Below, piece by piece: positions 45,501 through 55,800 of a DNA stretch of 64,000 bases (within the stretch, counting starts at the first letter, position 1; each line of letters opens with the position of its first letter). The translations under genes and the position numbers were made by a program. The notes beneath the pieces are model-generated. The model saw nothing but the letters and a program-made list of their open reading frames with translations. It ran no database searches and had not been told where the DNA came from. The DNA comes from Rhabditoides inermis (Eukaryota > Nematoda > Chromadorea > Rhabditida > Rhabditidae), in contig CAWZYM010000215.1 of the NCBI GenBank assembly GCA_963966185.1, positions 151,501 to 215,500 on the forward strand, written 5' to 3'.

Positions 45501-48500
45501 CGGTACCAGTTCTTTACTCACCTTCTTGGCGAATGTGGCTCCCTTGGCGCTGCATTTCGCCTCGCAGGTGACTGCGAGAGCAGATAGGAAGACGAGAGCG
45601 GCAATGGAGCGCATGTCAGCGGATGGTTGAACTGTCTACTGGCTGCGCTTTTATAAAGTGAACGGTTGCCAATTATAGCGGCAGCTCACCATCACCAACA
45701 TGGGATCAGTCGCTCTGGGCTCTGGTTGTGGGGTAATCTCTATTGTACAACCTTCCGCATTTAAAGCTTTTTTTGAACGTTTGCTCTCAACATTTAAAGT
45801 ACTTCATATCACGTAGTCTCGTGACGTGAGAGAATCGGACACCCCTGATAGCTAGAATTTCAAAAAAAGGACCTAGGATGATTTGGTGTTACTTGTACGT
45901 AGTCGTAGTCATAGTCTGCGTGATATACATTCGTTCAAATGCACAAAACTTTTCAAATTCAAATACACATTTCAAAAGAAAACAGTATTCTACATTTCAT
46001 GCATTAACTACGACTGCCACTAAAAAAACTGAAAAAAACCCTACTCGCCGTATCAGTAGTTCTCACTACAAACTCAAAATTTCGCGAATTGTTTTATACA
46101 TGTTCCGTTCATGGGTGAATTTTAGATATTCGTTTTTAATGTTTTTTTCTACAAGCGAATGTCTTTTCTTACATTCGATCAAATTCTATCAAGACTTTTT
46201 CTAATATTACATACACATTCGTTTTTGTACGATAATTTTATCTGCTGGTTTTTTATACGTTTTAAAAAGAATTAAAGTGTTCATTAAGTGAAAGTGATAC
46301 ACAAGTGAAAAGTAAAACTAGTTGTTAATGGTCAGATTTTCAAAAATCTATGTATACAGTTCAATCTCTTTTCAAAATAGCTTGACGGTCTGAGGCTTCT
46401 TGGCGGTGTTATAGTCCTTGACCTTGAGCGCCAGGGGCAGGACCTTGATACCACACGACCAGATGTTGGCGGGGAGCGCCTGAAGAACGAGATTTGAGCA
46501 GGATGAAATGGGACCGCAATTACTGAGTGCGTTTTTGAGGACATTGTTTGTGTCATGTGTCATGTGTGTTTCCGGAGGTGCCAATGCAAATATTGAGTTA
46601 TAGTGATAGCGCGTGTTTGATCCAATAGTTTCGTCCTTGTCTGTTTCTTCTTCTTCTACCGTCCGTACCGAGTTTGCCTTGTTGACCATGCCCTGCACCC
46701 AGGCCTTGTTGGCGAAAGCCTGCGCGTACTTGTACATCATGCCCAGCGCCATCTCCTTCTTCTTGCCCTGCCTCAGCTGAGCGGCGCAGATCGAAGACAA
46801 CTGAATCGGAGCATTATACTAGGCTTCTGGACGGACTGAAGTTGCTCACCTTGTCGTATTGCACGTCGAGGTACTTGTGAATGAAGGGCACGCCCCACTT
46901 TTCCGCCAAGGTCGTGACGGTGATCGGCACTGGCTTGAGACACGTGTTGCCCTAGAAAGAGTCTCCGTGGTTCATAGAGAACAGTTCTCTCCAGAGTTTT
47001 CAGTGCTCCTCTCATTTGTCAATTTTCGTCATTCATTGCCGTGCTACTGTATATAAGTCGGTATCATTTGTGTTTTTCGAATTTTTTTGAGCATTTCGTT
47101 TTATAGAGGAAATTCGGTGGGTAAGCGATGAAAATTAAGTTCCATTAAAATTTTGTAATGCAACAAATATGCAAAGAAAATTTAGCACGGCGAATTTGGC
47201 GACAGCAGAGTTCGCTGATCTTTCGTTGACTCAATTTCAGCGATTTTAGCGACGGCAGAATTCGCTGAATTTTAGTTTCTAGATTTTCGCGAATATGACG
47301 AGGGCAGAATACGCTGAACTCTATTTTACAAAAAATTCTGGCAATGAGCGGAATCGAACCGGCGTCGCTCGAGCACCAAGCGTCAATCTTAACACTATAC
47401 CACCTCCGCTCTCGCCCCAGCGCTGTGAATGGGAGGATGTGTGCGCGGTCGAACATCTTATTGTTTTGCTATTCGCATTCCGTTCAAGGAAGTTCGAAGT
47501 TCTCGCTATTGATTGTCTATTAAAAACATAGACATATGACTTTTTATTGTTAATCTTAGTGTAGCTCTTTTTCAAAGTTGTGATGGCGCATGTTTCACAA
47601 CGCTTTAGAATCTCTCAGATCGAGCTGCCATGGTGTATTGGTAACAGTCACGCTTTGTGATCGAAGGACGACGGTTCGATCCCTCTCACCGGCAGAACTT
47701 TTGTGAAAATGATCCGTCGCTGTTCAGCGAATTTGGCCATCGCTAAATTCACCGAAATCATGCCAATAAAGTTCCTCGAATTCTGCCTTCGCAATATCTG
47801 CGGATCTGATGAAGAATATTTTTATTGGCCCGCAAATTTTTCGTTAATATCTTGACAACAAAAATTCCCCATTCGAATTTCGACGATCACTACCGACTTA
47901 TATCGTACAGTCTCAGGCGCGCCTCTGCCCTGTCTTTTTCCCTACCCTCATCAAGGTGCTGCTTTCGGCGATCAACGTCAAGGACTACAACACTGCCAAG
48001 AAACCCCAGACCGTCAATCCCTCGCCCACCTGTGATAGCATCTTGGTGGCGACAGGCAGCATGGGAATGGCGTACTTGGTGACGATTCCCATAGCCTGTG
48101 ACATCATGGCGGAGATGGGCTTTTTCTCGCAGATCATGAGAGCCGCCTGGTCGATGAGTTGCACGAGGCCCTTGTCCGCGAACTGCGCCGGACTGATGTT
48201 CAGCCCGACAGCGCGCACCTAACAAGGATTTGAAAATGGTTTTCGACTAGTAACCTCATATCTCTGATATCAGTTTGGTCACGATCAGCTTCTGTGACCT
48301 AAACAACACTCCTTGTAAGAGCATTTGTGAGCCAACGCATGCTAGTGTGTTTCCACTCACGGTCTGCGCGAACTTGTATCCTTCTGGGCTGAACAGCTGC
48401 GCCGAGGCGAGAGCGAAGATGGAGAACAGAGGGATGGTAATCTTCATGGCGACTGTTGAGTGAGGAGACGACGGGCGTACACGTTTTTATACCCGTTGGA

Positions 48501-49392
48501 TACTGATAATCAGATCACTCTTCTGTTTTTTGAGGGATTAGTCTCGACTAAATCGACTGATCGAGAGATCTCTCTTGTTGTTTTGGTTCCCTGTAGTTCC
48601 GTTTCCGATTAGTGTGATCTGTGTGATCTCATTTAGTATGAAGATCGGTTGTTCAACAAAAATCGTCACAAATCTATACTTCTATGTCATAAGAGGTGCT
48701 CAAGAAAAAAAATACGGTGCACAATGAACTGGGGTGATAATGAGGGTTGCACCGTGTTTCCTGTGTATATCAATAACTAGCAATGCAGTTTCTTTCAATT
48801 TCGAATAGTTTCAACAGCTCCAAACTACTTCTAATTGATTCGGATTACTTCTTTTCGATAATACTGACTGCGCCTTCCTTGAGGTGTGGGACGTGCGTTG
48901 CGGGCGGGCGATGCACACGATCGACTGGAAGCTGGCGGAGGGCCACACGGATGTGGTGCGCTGTCTGCAGGCCGACGCCTGGAGGATCGTCTCCGCCGCC
49001 GACGACAGGACTATCAAGGTAAGGTACAGCAAGTTGTGCCTGGTCGGGGTGGAAACTCCGGGTCCGTTCTTTCTTCCTGCTGTACTCGGTAGTGCGTCAT
49101 TTGTGGTAGGGTTAACAGTTTATTCATTACTTTTACTTGTATTTTTGAGGTCACTGGCATGTGGCATCCGAAGCGTTATTTTCGCCTCGGTTTTTGTCGT
49201 GCTTTTGAGGGAAACGGTGATACGTATTATATAGTGTTCTCGTTGTAGGTGTGGGATCTGGAGAGCGGGCGTCGGCTGTGCACCCTGCGCAATCACACGG
49301 ACGGAGTGACGTGTGTGAAGTTCAACGACAATCATATCGTCTCCGGCTCGTATGACAAGACGGTCAAGATGTGGGACTTTTCCGTGTGTTGA
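36193..49392 (+). CDS. F-box protein with seven WD40 repeats
   Basis: Exons: 36193-36336, 36535-36600, 36668-36738, 36885-36964, 37257-37371, 37799-37909, 38177-38344, 38727-38784, 39039-39128, 39344-39432, 39524-39601, 40674-40734, 40820-40882, 48884-49018, 49249-49392; all phases close; 490 residues. An F-box at about residues 105-150 (PFTALPSHVILIILGLLD..LCRCALVSRQWRDLADEPILW) would bind Skp1. WRLW-type linker RLWGNWHAG precedes seven WD40 units (FTGH, LNGH, MLGH, AGH, NAH, EGH, NH; each ending [IV]K[IVLMC]W[DNS]), a complete propeller that would hold the substrate of an SCF ubiquitin ligase. The ATG follows TTCTTCAG by 3 nt, as for a trans-spliced leader. Intron 11 carries a tRNA-like inverted-repeat element. 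Intron 13 (8 kb) carries nested antisense genes. AATAAA at 49670-49675. Confidence 0.9.
37586..37625 (+). repeat. Partial copy of exon 6 start with its acceptor, in the preceding intron
   Basis: TTTTCAGGGCGGAGCGCTTG, continuing GCAGCAGG, mirrors the real junction at 37792-37815 (TTTCCAGGGCGGAGCGGGTG). It lies about 210 bp upstream. Confidence 0.75.
39625..39690. repeat. TCTTCGAAAC palindromic MITE, compact copy
   Basis: CAGTCTCTTCGAAACG at the left is mirrored by CGTTTCGAAGAGACTG-type sequence at the right (GTGTTTCGAAGAGACTGACC). It immediately follows exon 11 of the F-box gene. Confidence 0.7.
39935..40010 (+). repeat. tRNA-like module (A-box/B-box), left arm
   Basis: Reads GCCGTTGTGGCCTAGTGGTT (A-box), a short TCTG..CAGA stem, then GGGGTTCGAGTCC (B-box). 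The acceptor ends do not pair as in a mature tRNA and the anticodon loop is irregular, so it is a promoter-like tRNA relic rather than a tRNA gene. The twin copy is at 40290-40365 (minus). Confidence 0.6.
40290..40365 (-). repeat. tRNA-like module (A-box/B-box), right arm
   Basis: Near-identical to 39935-40010 but on the other strand, pointing toward it. Confidence 0.6.
41080..42610 (-). CDS. Orphan secreted helical protein, family G, copy 1 (nested, antisense)
   Basis: Exons (minus): 42610-42518, 42204-42016, 41832-41737, 41566-41435, 41190-41080; all phase 0; 206 residues. Signal peptide MRSIAALVFLSALAVTCEA; mature chain predicted helical with spaced Cys (AKCS, NICAIVD, GICEGK, KECSK, KTCVQIL, FECAKK). 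Homologous, exon for exon (lengths 31/63/32/44/36), to the gene at 46.4-48.4 kb (29/63/34/44/35). It lies wholly inside intron 13 of the F-box gene, on the opposite strand. TATAAAAG is at 42644-42651, 34 nt from the ATG. I know no domain name for it. Confidence 0.85.
42644..42651 (-). promoter_or_regulatory. TATA box of family G copy 1
   Basis: TATAAAAG on the minus strand, 34 nt upstream of the ATG. The duplicate gene has the same box at 45648-45655. Confidence 0.65.
43371..43898 (-). pseudogene. Family G second gene, 5'-truncated by the tandem duplication
   Basis: Only the end of exon 3 (43898-43851, ..VPFIHKYLDVQYDK), exon 4 (43801-43670) and exon 5 (43478-43371) are present. They match the intact gene at 46372-48447 almost exactly. 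The signal-peptide exon, exon 2 and half of exon 3 are missing because the duplication breakpoint falls inside exon 3. Confidence 0.85.
43901..46900. repeat. Tandem duplication of about 3 kb, unit 2
   Basis: See unit 1. Its left end repeats ATAATCAAGGTCAGTCTC, a copy of the F-box exon 13 donor junction. It continues beyond into the complete second gene. Confidence 0.9.
44066..45614 (-). CDS. Orphan secreted helical protein, family G, copy 2 (nested, antisense)
   Basis: Exons (minus): 45614-45522, 45210-45022, 44819-44724, 44552-44421, 44176-44066; 206 residues. It is virtually identical to the copy at 41.1-42.6 kb; I noted one amino-acid change (FSDNNIC for FSDSNIC). All splice sites and the TATA box (45648-45655) are preserved, so both copies are probably expressed. 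Confidence 0.85.
46372..48447 (-). CDS. Orphan secreted helical protein, family G, diverged member (nested, antisense)
   Basis: Exons (minus): 48447-48361, 48218-48030, 46951-46850, 46800-46669, 46479-46372; all phase 0; 205 residues. Signal peptide MKITIPLFSIFALASA, then QLFSPEGYKFAQT, VRAVGLNISPAQF, ALMICEKK, GNTCLKPV, SSICAAQLRQ, ANIWSCGIKVLPLALKVKDY. Intron 2 (46952-48029) is 1.1 kb. It holds a degenerate tRNA-like inverted-repeat element and an inverted copy of the gene's own last exon. TATAAAAA at 48484-48491, 37 nt upstream of the ATG. Confidence 0.85.
47190..47815. mobile_element. Degenerate inverted-repeat element with two divergent tRNA-like modules
   Basis: A tRNA-like module on the minus strand (about 47343-47412: A-box TGGTATAGTG, B-box CGGTTCGATTCC) and one on the plus strand (about 47630-47697: TGGTGTATTGG, CGGTTCGATCCC). 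The flanks outside them are homologous in inverted orientation (shared GGCAGAAT.CG.TGAAC and ACAAAA.TTCTG). The arms are worn, so this is an old copy. Confidence 0.6.
47950..48018 (+). repeat. Inverted copy of the host gene's last exon
   Basis: The plus strand reads ATCAACGTCAAGGACTACAA, then CACTGCCAAGAAACCCCAGA and CCGTCAAT. It matches the sense strand of exon 5 at 46372-46479 (KVKDYNTAKKPQTV) but is in the opposite orientation, 10 bp from the exon 2 donor. Confidence 0.85.
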
Positions 49393-49807
49393 GTTGAGTG
49401 TTCCAGACCGTTTTGGATTTGTTAATTTGTGTCTTTCCGCTCTTGTACGAGATTGTATTTTGCAGTGTGCATGCCAGTGTGCTATTCCTAAGTCGATATG
49501 ATTTGTATAGAGTATTTATTAGAGGTCATATTTATTTACGCTTCAAGTGGCTACGTGTACAGTGAAGAATACGATATTTCCTAGGTGTTATCCACTTTTT
49601 TCCTATTTTTCATTTTTGTACTTCATACTTTTTTGTGGTGTTCTTGCTGTGGTTTTGTTGTTTCTAGTAAATAAAGTCTTTCTGTTAATGTCTGACTGAT
49701 TAGATTGTGAATTAAATCGGTTAATAATTCCGAAGTTGTTTATCTTCAATATGTGATAGAATAAGTGTTTGTGATAGAATAAGTATTTATTAGTTTGAAG
49801 TTTGAAG

Positions 49808-52800
49808 ATGAAGCAGAAGGCCAAGAACCAGCAGCGCGGAGTGGGCAAAGATGCGAGGCGGCTGAGGAAAGAGGAGGTGGGGGAAGTTGTTTGTCGATTC
49901 TTCAATTCCCTACGATCATTGTCATTGCTGTGTAACAGGTGGGGTAGCCGCAATTAGAAAATGCATCGCCTCTCATTGTTAATGGAACTGAGAGAGTACA
50001 CGACATGAGGCAGGGCGCATGGGCATGGCCCATGGCCAAAGGCGATATCGCAGATTCTGATGTGGTATGATGAGTTCTGTCGATTCCTCATGTTTGACAC
50101 TGACAGAGACAGACTATGAAACGTGCCTCTTTTTCTCACTACCAGAAACGAAATAGAGAATACAAGACAAGTGGCAGGGAGCATGACGATTTGCGATATC
50201 GCAGATTTGTCCGATGGTATACGTGTCCTCATCTTGTTCTCGACTAGGAGGACCCCGGATTCAACCGGCTAAAAAAACGTCTTGAGGAGATGGCGCGTTC
50301 GTCGCGTGACGTGGAGGAGGAGGAGAGCGAGGAGGGGGAGGAGGAGGAGGAGACGGAGGAGGAGAGTGGCGAGGACAGCTCGAGTGACGAAGATGGTGAG
50401 AGCACGTGTTTTTCGAATCACAGATCACAGTTCGGAGATTCTGTCTAGTGATCAAAACAGTTTCATGTTGAAGTACAACCAATTGTTCATTTCTTATTTC
50501 TTCCAGTCACGAGAGAAATTAACTGTCGGGAATTATGTTGTGAGATGACTGTGCTATGAAACGTATGCGTGAAAGGAATTAATTTGAGGTGCTGGTGTTA
50601 TCAATGTTAAATGTATGGCCATTCTCTTCGAAACTGTCCCTTCCCTTCAAAACGCCTCCGAAACACGCTGTTTGGTCGCGTTTCGAAGGCGTTTCGAAGT
50701 CAGTATCGAAGGGAGTTTCGAAGAGACCGACCGCTACTTGAGACACTCCGGCGTACGAGTTCCCGTGCAAGCTGATCATGTACGACTTCAACCAGTGCGA
50801 CCCGAAGAAGTGCAGCGGCCGGCGGCTCATGAGGGCCAACCTCATCACTGAGGTGGGTGCTGCGTGCGGGCGGTCTTGAGTTGAAAAACTGATTGCCAGA
50901 CACAGGGGCGTTTAGTGTTACCAAAGTTCATCGAAATTCACTTGTTAGGGACCGTAGAAGAATGTTCTATCTTCGCAGGTGAAGCTGGGCGTTCGTTTCG
51001 GCGGTCTGGTGCTGTCTCCGACCGGAAAGGACACGCTGTGCCCCAGGGACAGGGCATTCATCGAGCAGGTGAGGGAGAAAGGAAGAGGGGAGAGAGGGGA
51101 GAGAGAGAGAGGGAGAGGGATGGATGGAGAGAGAGAGGATAGAAAGTGAGAGAGAGAGAGAACGTGCTCCTTTCAGAACGGTCTGGGTGTGGTGGACTGC
51201 AGCTGGAAGGAGGTGGAGCGCACGCCGCTGCACAAGGTGAGTGAGGCTGGTGTTGGCATTGTGGATATTACCTACGAATATGTATTGATTGATCCGCAAG
51301 GAGTATTAGACACGCTTAGTTTGATTGATGGTAATTTGGGTTTGAAACATAATTTGAGTATTACATATCCCAGCTAGAATTTGAATGAAAGAGCAGTTGA
51401 GTGTGGTTGAGATGACCGATTCTCCCGGCAGGTGCGGGCGCCGGAGCACCGCCCCCTCCCCTATCTGGTTGATTTATGGTAATTTGAGTGTGAAACAGTG
51501 AAACGTAACTTTAAGGAGTATTAAATATCCCAGCTAACCTTTACGAATATGGCAGTAGTTGAGTGTGGTATCGTTGGCAGGTGCGGGCGCCGGAGCACCG
51601 CCTGCTCCCCTATCTGGTGGCGGCCAACTCGATCAACTACGGAAAGCCGTGCCATCTCACGTGCGCCGAGGCCATGGCGGCCGGACTGTACATTGTCGGA
51701 TACAGGTGGGTGTCACGCAACCCTCCTTCGCCCCGCCCCCTTATACCACTCTTATACCATTTGGACGAAGACCCAACAGAACAGTTACTTAACGAGTGAC
51801 ATCAGATGACACAGGGGATGCATGAAAACAACGAGATGGAGAATGCAGTATTTATTAAGACCATGTGTGTCTAGCAGCCGGTGACGTACATGTGTGAAGT
51901 GCATGGCAGTGGCGGCGCACTGCTTGAGAGTGCACACACGAGGCTGCGTGATATTGGCCTGAAAGAGTAGAGAAGATAGGAGTATACTCACAATTCATTC
52001 TCCTACACCCAACTTGACACAGGCGTAGATCTTCTGCATGATGTCGACGTTCAGCTCTGGAAGAGAGGCTTTGGTCATCGGACCGAGCTGCAAGGTGCGA
52101 TCAGTGTCACACAGACAGCAGCACATACAGCAGAGTCGCGCCGCTCTCCGCTCACCTCAACCTACACAGACGAGCAACAAACACAACAGACAGCTCGGCC
52201 CCGTCGCCCCCGCTGTGCAGCACCGACAGACACACAGACAGCAGAGGCACAGAGCGCACACTACGTTCCAGCAGAGACAGAGCTCCCGACAGCGGTTCCA
52301 GTCGAGGCGCGTCGTGCGAGGAGATGGCGAGGAGACAGCCGCACAGACAGACCACAACCACAACGACGGCGGGGCCGACAGCCACAGCAGAGACAGCAGA
52401 GACAGCAGAGACAGAGGCAGTTCCGGCAGAGAGTGCAGTCTTCGACCACTCCTTCTGTGGTTGGCAGACGGGGGCTGAGCGAGGGGGAGCGGGCTGTCCT
52501 CCTGGACAAGGTGCTGGCAGGGGAGAGGGACAGGGAGGCGTATGTGAGGATGCTGGAGAAGAGGGTCAGCGAGCTGGAGCGAGCTGGAGGGCGGGTGTCA
52601 CTCCCACTGCCCCTCCAGGATGTGATTCTCCTTCCCCTCTGCCCATCCCCCTCTCAGTCCTACGCCGCCTCTCTAATTGGAATGATGATATGATGTGTTT
52701 CCCCCATCCCCCTTCACAGTCTTGTCCTGGTCGCCGCAGCTTCCCCCCGCTGGCTTGGCTGCCTTGGCTGCCTTGTGCATGCCTGCCAGGTGCTCGTTGA

Positions 52801-55800
52801 AGCACGGGCTCATCTTGCTGAGCAGATCGAGCAGCTTCTCTCCCTTGGGCAGTTTGCTGTCGCACCCGGTCAGCACAGGCGTCAGCTGCAGCATGCGAGA
52901 CTTGAAGATCGGCATCAGCGTCGAGGTGGTGTCTGAAAACGGTTTGAGGAAGCTTTGTGAGCTTAGAAAGTACTCACTCGCGATCATTTCGTTGAGTGGC
53001 GCGCCGTTGCAGCACTGCGTAGCCAGCGCGATGGCGATCTGAATGTTGGGTTGAGTCTATCCTGATCACTCAGTATCCCACGTTATTGGCCTCCACGTCG
53101 TTGGGAAAGTTGGAGACGAGCTTCTTGATTTTGGCTGCCATGTCGACAACGGCTTGTCCGGAGACGACTCCGAGACAGAGGAGGGAGATGAGGAAGAGGC
53201 GAGAGAACATCTGCAACAAGGGAGGGATGAGGGATAGGCGGATGATCAGGCTGGTGCACTCGTATCGCACCTTGCTATTTATACGGACAATGTTCGAGCA
53301 ATTCAGCCAATTTGTGAGGATTATATGGTATGTATCGAGCAGTGGTCCACTGGTGATCTGTTAGGCTAGATAGAAAAAAAAACAAAAAGAAGAGCCGAAC
53401 AGAGATCGGTACACGGTACATCGGTTGCGGCGACATGTTTGTAATGTGTTACCTTGCTTATTGCGATCAAAGATCATAATGTAATATTAACATCATAATC
53501 ATGCATGTTTTCATGGTGTTTACAATTACTTCAACAATATGTCGTGCATAAACCACGACTGCCAGATAAAATAATATCAAAATATAATAACTTTTTATTA
53601 CTGAACTAAGCTAAAAATGAGTGCATGATGTAGAAAACGAACAGAAAATTTTCATGTCGTAGTGAGATGAAAAATAAAAAAAGAAGAAAACTCCGCGGCT
53701 CGCTCTCTGCACAAAACCTAACCAGGATCAAAAATATTGTGTTTTGACATTCTTTCGCGAGGCAGGCTCGGTTCATGTACGAAATTTAGAGCATTGTGCT
53801 GCTTTCAAGAATGAATTCCAAGGATCCTATTATATGAAAAACGACCTGTCTGTCCAAACGACCTGTCTGGGTGGCGAGCGCCGTAGGCGCGACTCCGACT
53901 GGTTCGCTATTGATCATGTACATGTTCCATATTGTTATTGTTCATTTATTTCCTGGATTGTATTGTAGACCATAGAGCTGTGACCATAGAAATACTGACC
54001 GACGGAAAGGAGGACAACATGATTCTTGCTTCTCTTTTTTTTTTGGCACACCATTGTGCTCGCTGATCAAATCATTGAATGAAATTAGTCATTTATTGAG
54101 TCATAGACAAGGTGTAGTTAGACAGTTGAAGTCTAGCACGCGGGCGCCTTTTCGAACTTCATGGCCTTGGGAGCACACGACTTGAGAGTGCACAGACGAG
54201 GCTTGGTGATCTTCTCCTGCAAAGCAAAGGGGATGCATGTCACTCCAAGCTTCACCGAACCATCACAGGACATTTGTTCACCCTGTTTGTGAGCCATTAG
54301 TCTCGAGCATACTCACAATGGTAAAGTACATGCTACTCTCTACATCTACGCCATTGAGAATGGAGAGGAATTCTCGAAAACGATAATATGCTGGGAAATG
54401 AACTAGATGTGCTACTCAGGGACTTACGGTGACACATTTGTAGACGGTGGTCATCAGTTTGTCGTCGAGATGGGGAATGGCTGCTGCAATCATGGGCTCG
54501 AGCTGCAAACATGTCTGCTATGACAATCCTCTACTCTAATCAACCCACGTTGGCCTTGTTGGTGCAGACTGCCGGCTTGACCTTGAAGGCGCTGTCGTAC
54601 ATGGGCTTGAGATACTGCTTGAAGCACGGGCTCATCTTGCTGAGCAGATCGAACAGCTTCTCTCCCTTGGGCAGCTTGCTGTTGCACCCGGTCAGCACAG
54701 GCGTCAGCTTCAGTACGTCGGCCTTGACAGCGTCCAGCATAGTCGGGGCGATGTCTGCAAGGGAAAGAGAGAGTGGGGAACACAAAGTGATGGCGACTGA
54801 CTGCTGATGATGGTGTCGAGACTGGTGCCGTTGCAGCACTGGGTGGCGAGAGACTGGGCCACCTGAAAGGCATGCATGCGCATTGTTCTGGGTGCTGTCC
54901 TCTCACCACGATGGCCTGTTTCTCAGTGGGAAAGGGCGAGACCTGCTTGCGAATCTCGGCTGCCATAGTGACAGAGGGAGTCTGGGCAGTGGAGACTGCC
55001 ACCAGAGCACATACAAAGAGGACGAGGGGACGGGACATCTGGAACGAGTGAACCAGTGGATTGGTGGATGATACCATTAAAGATGTTAGGAAAAGCAAAG
55101 AGAGGAGATGTTGTGAACCGTGTGCTTTACGATTCTCCAGGCTCCTATTTATACAGTACAGTTCGTACAAAGTAGCCAATTTGTTGGGATTATATGCGGA
55201 TTGGTTGGCGCGTTCGATCTGTGTCTGTCTAAAAAGTAGCAGTAGTGATGAACTTTTTACAAAAAGATCATGCTTTCAGAGACCAAACAAGGAAGTGAGG
55301 TTTTATCTTTTATCTTTTATCTTTTGCATTTTCAGGGATGCGTGTCGCGTCTTGATGGACCGCTTTCCGTGGGGACCGCACTTCATCGGTACGGAGAGAG
55401 AGAAAGAGAGAGAGAGAGAGAGAAAGTGAAAGAAAGAGGCAGTATAGAGGTAAATATTTTCTCCAGAGCTCAACAAGGAACTGCTCGACATGTATTCGGA
55501 GTGCGGATCGCCTGAGGAGGTGGGATAAATAATCATATTGATTTATTATAGTCGGATTGGATCCTATATGCCATCCGTGACATTTCACATGTTGTGCAGT
55601 TTTGTGCAACACAACATGTATGTCATCAAATATCCAAAACGCTTCCATTAGTAGGAATCGAACCCGTGGACAGGCCGCAGCGAATGTGCGCTGGCGGCGC
55701 ACACTACCACTGCGCCATAGAGGCAGTGGTTAAGAGATCGAAGAGAGAGCTCATTTAGCTCCACTGGCCTCTTCAGTGTACAATGATGAGAGATAACGAG

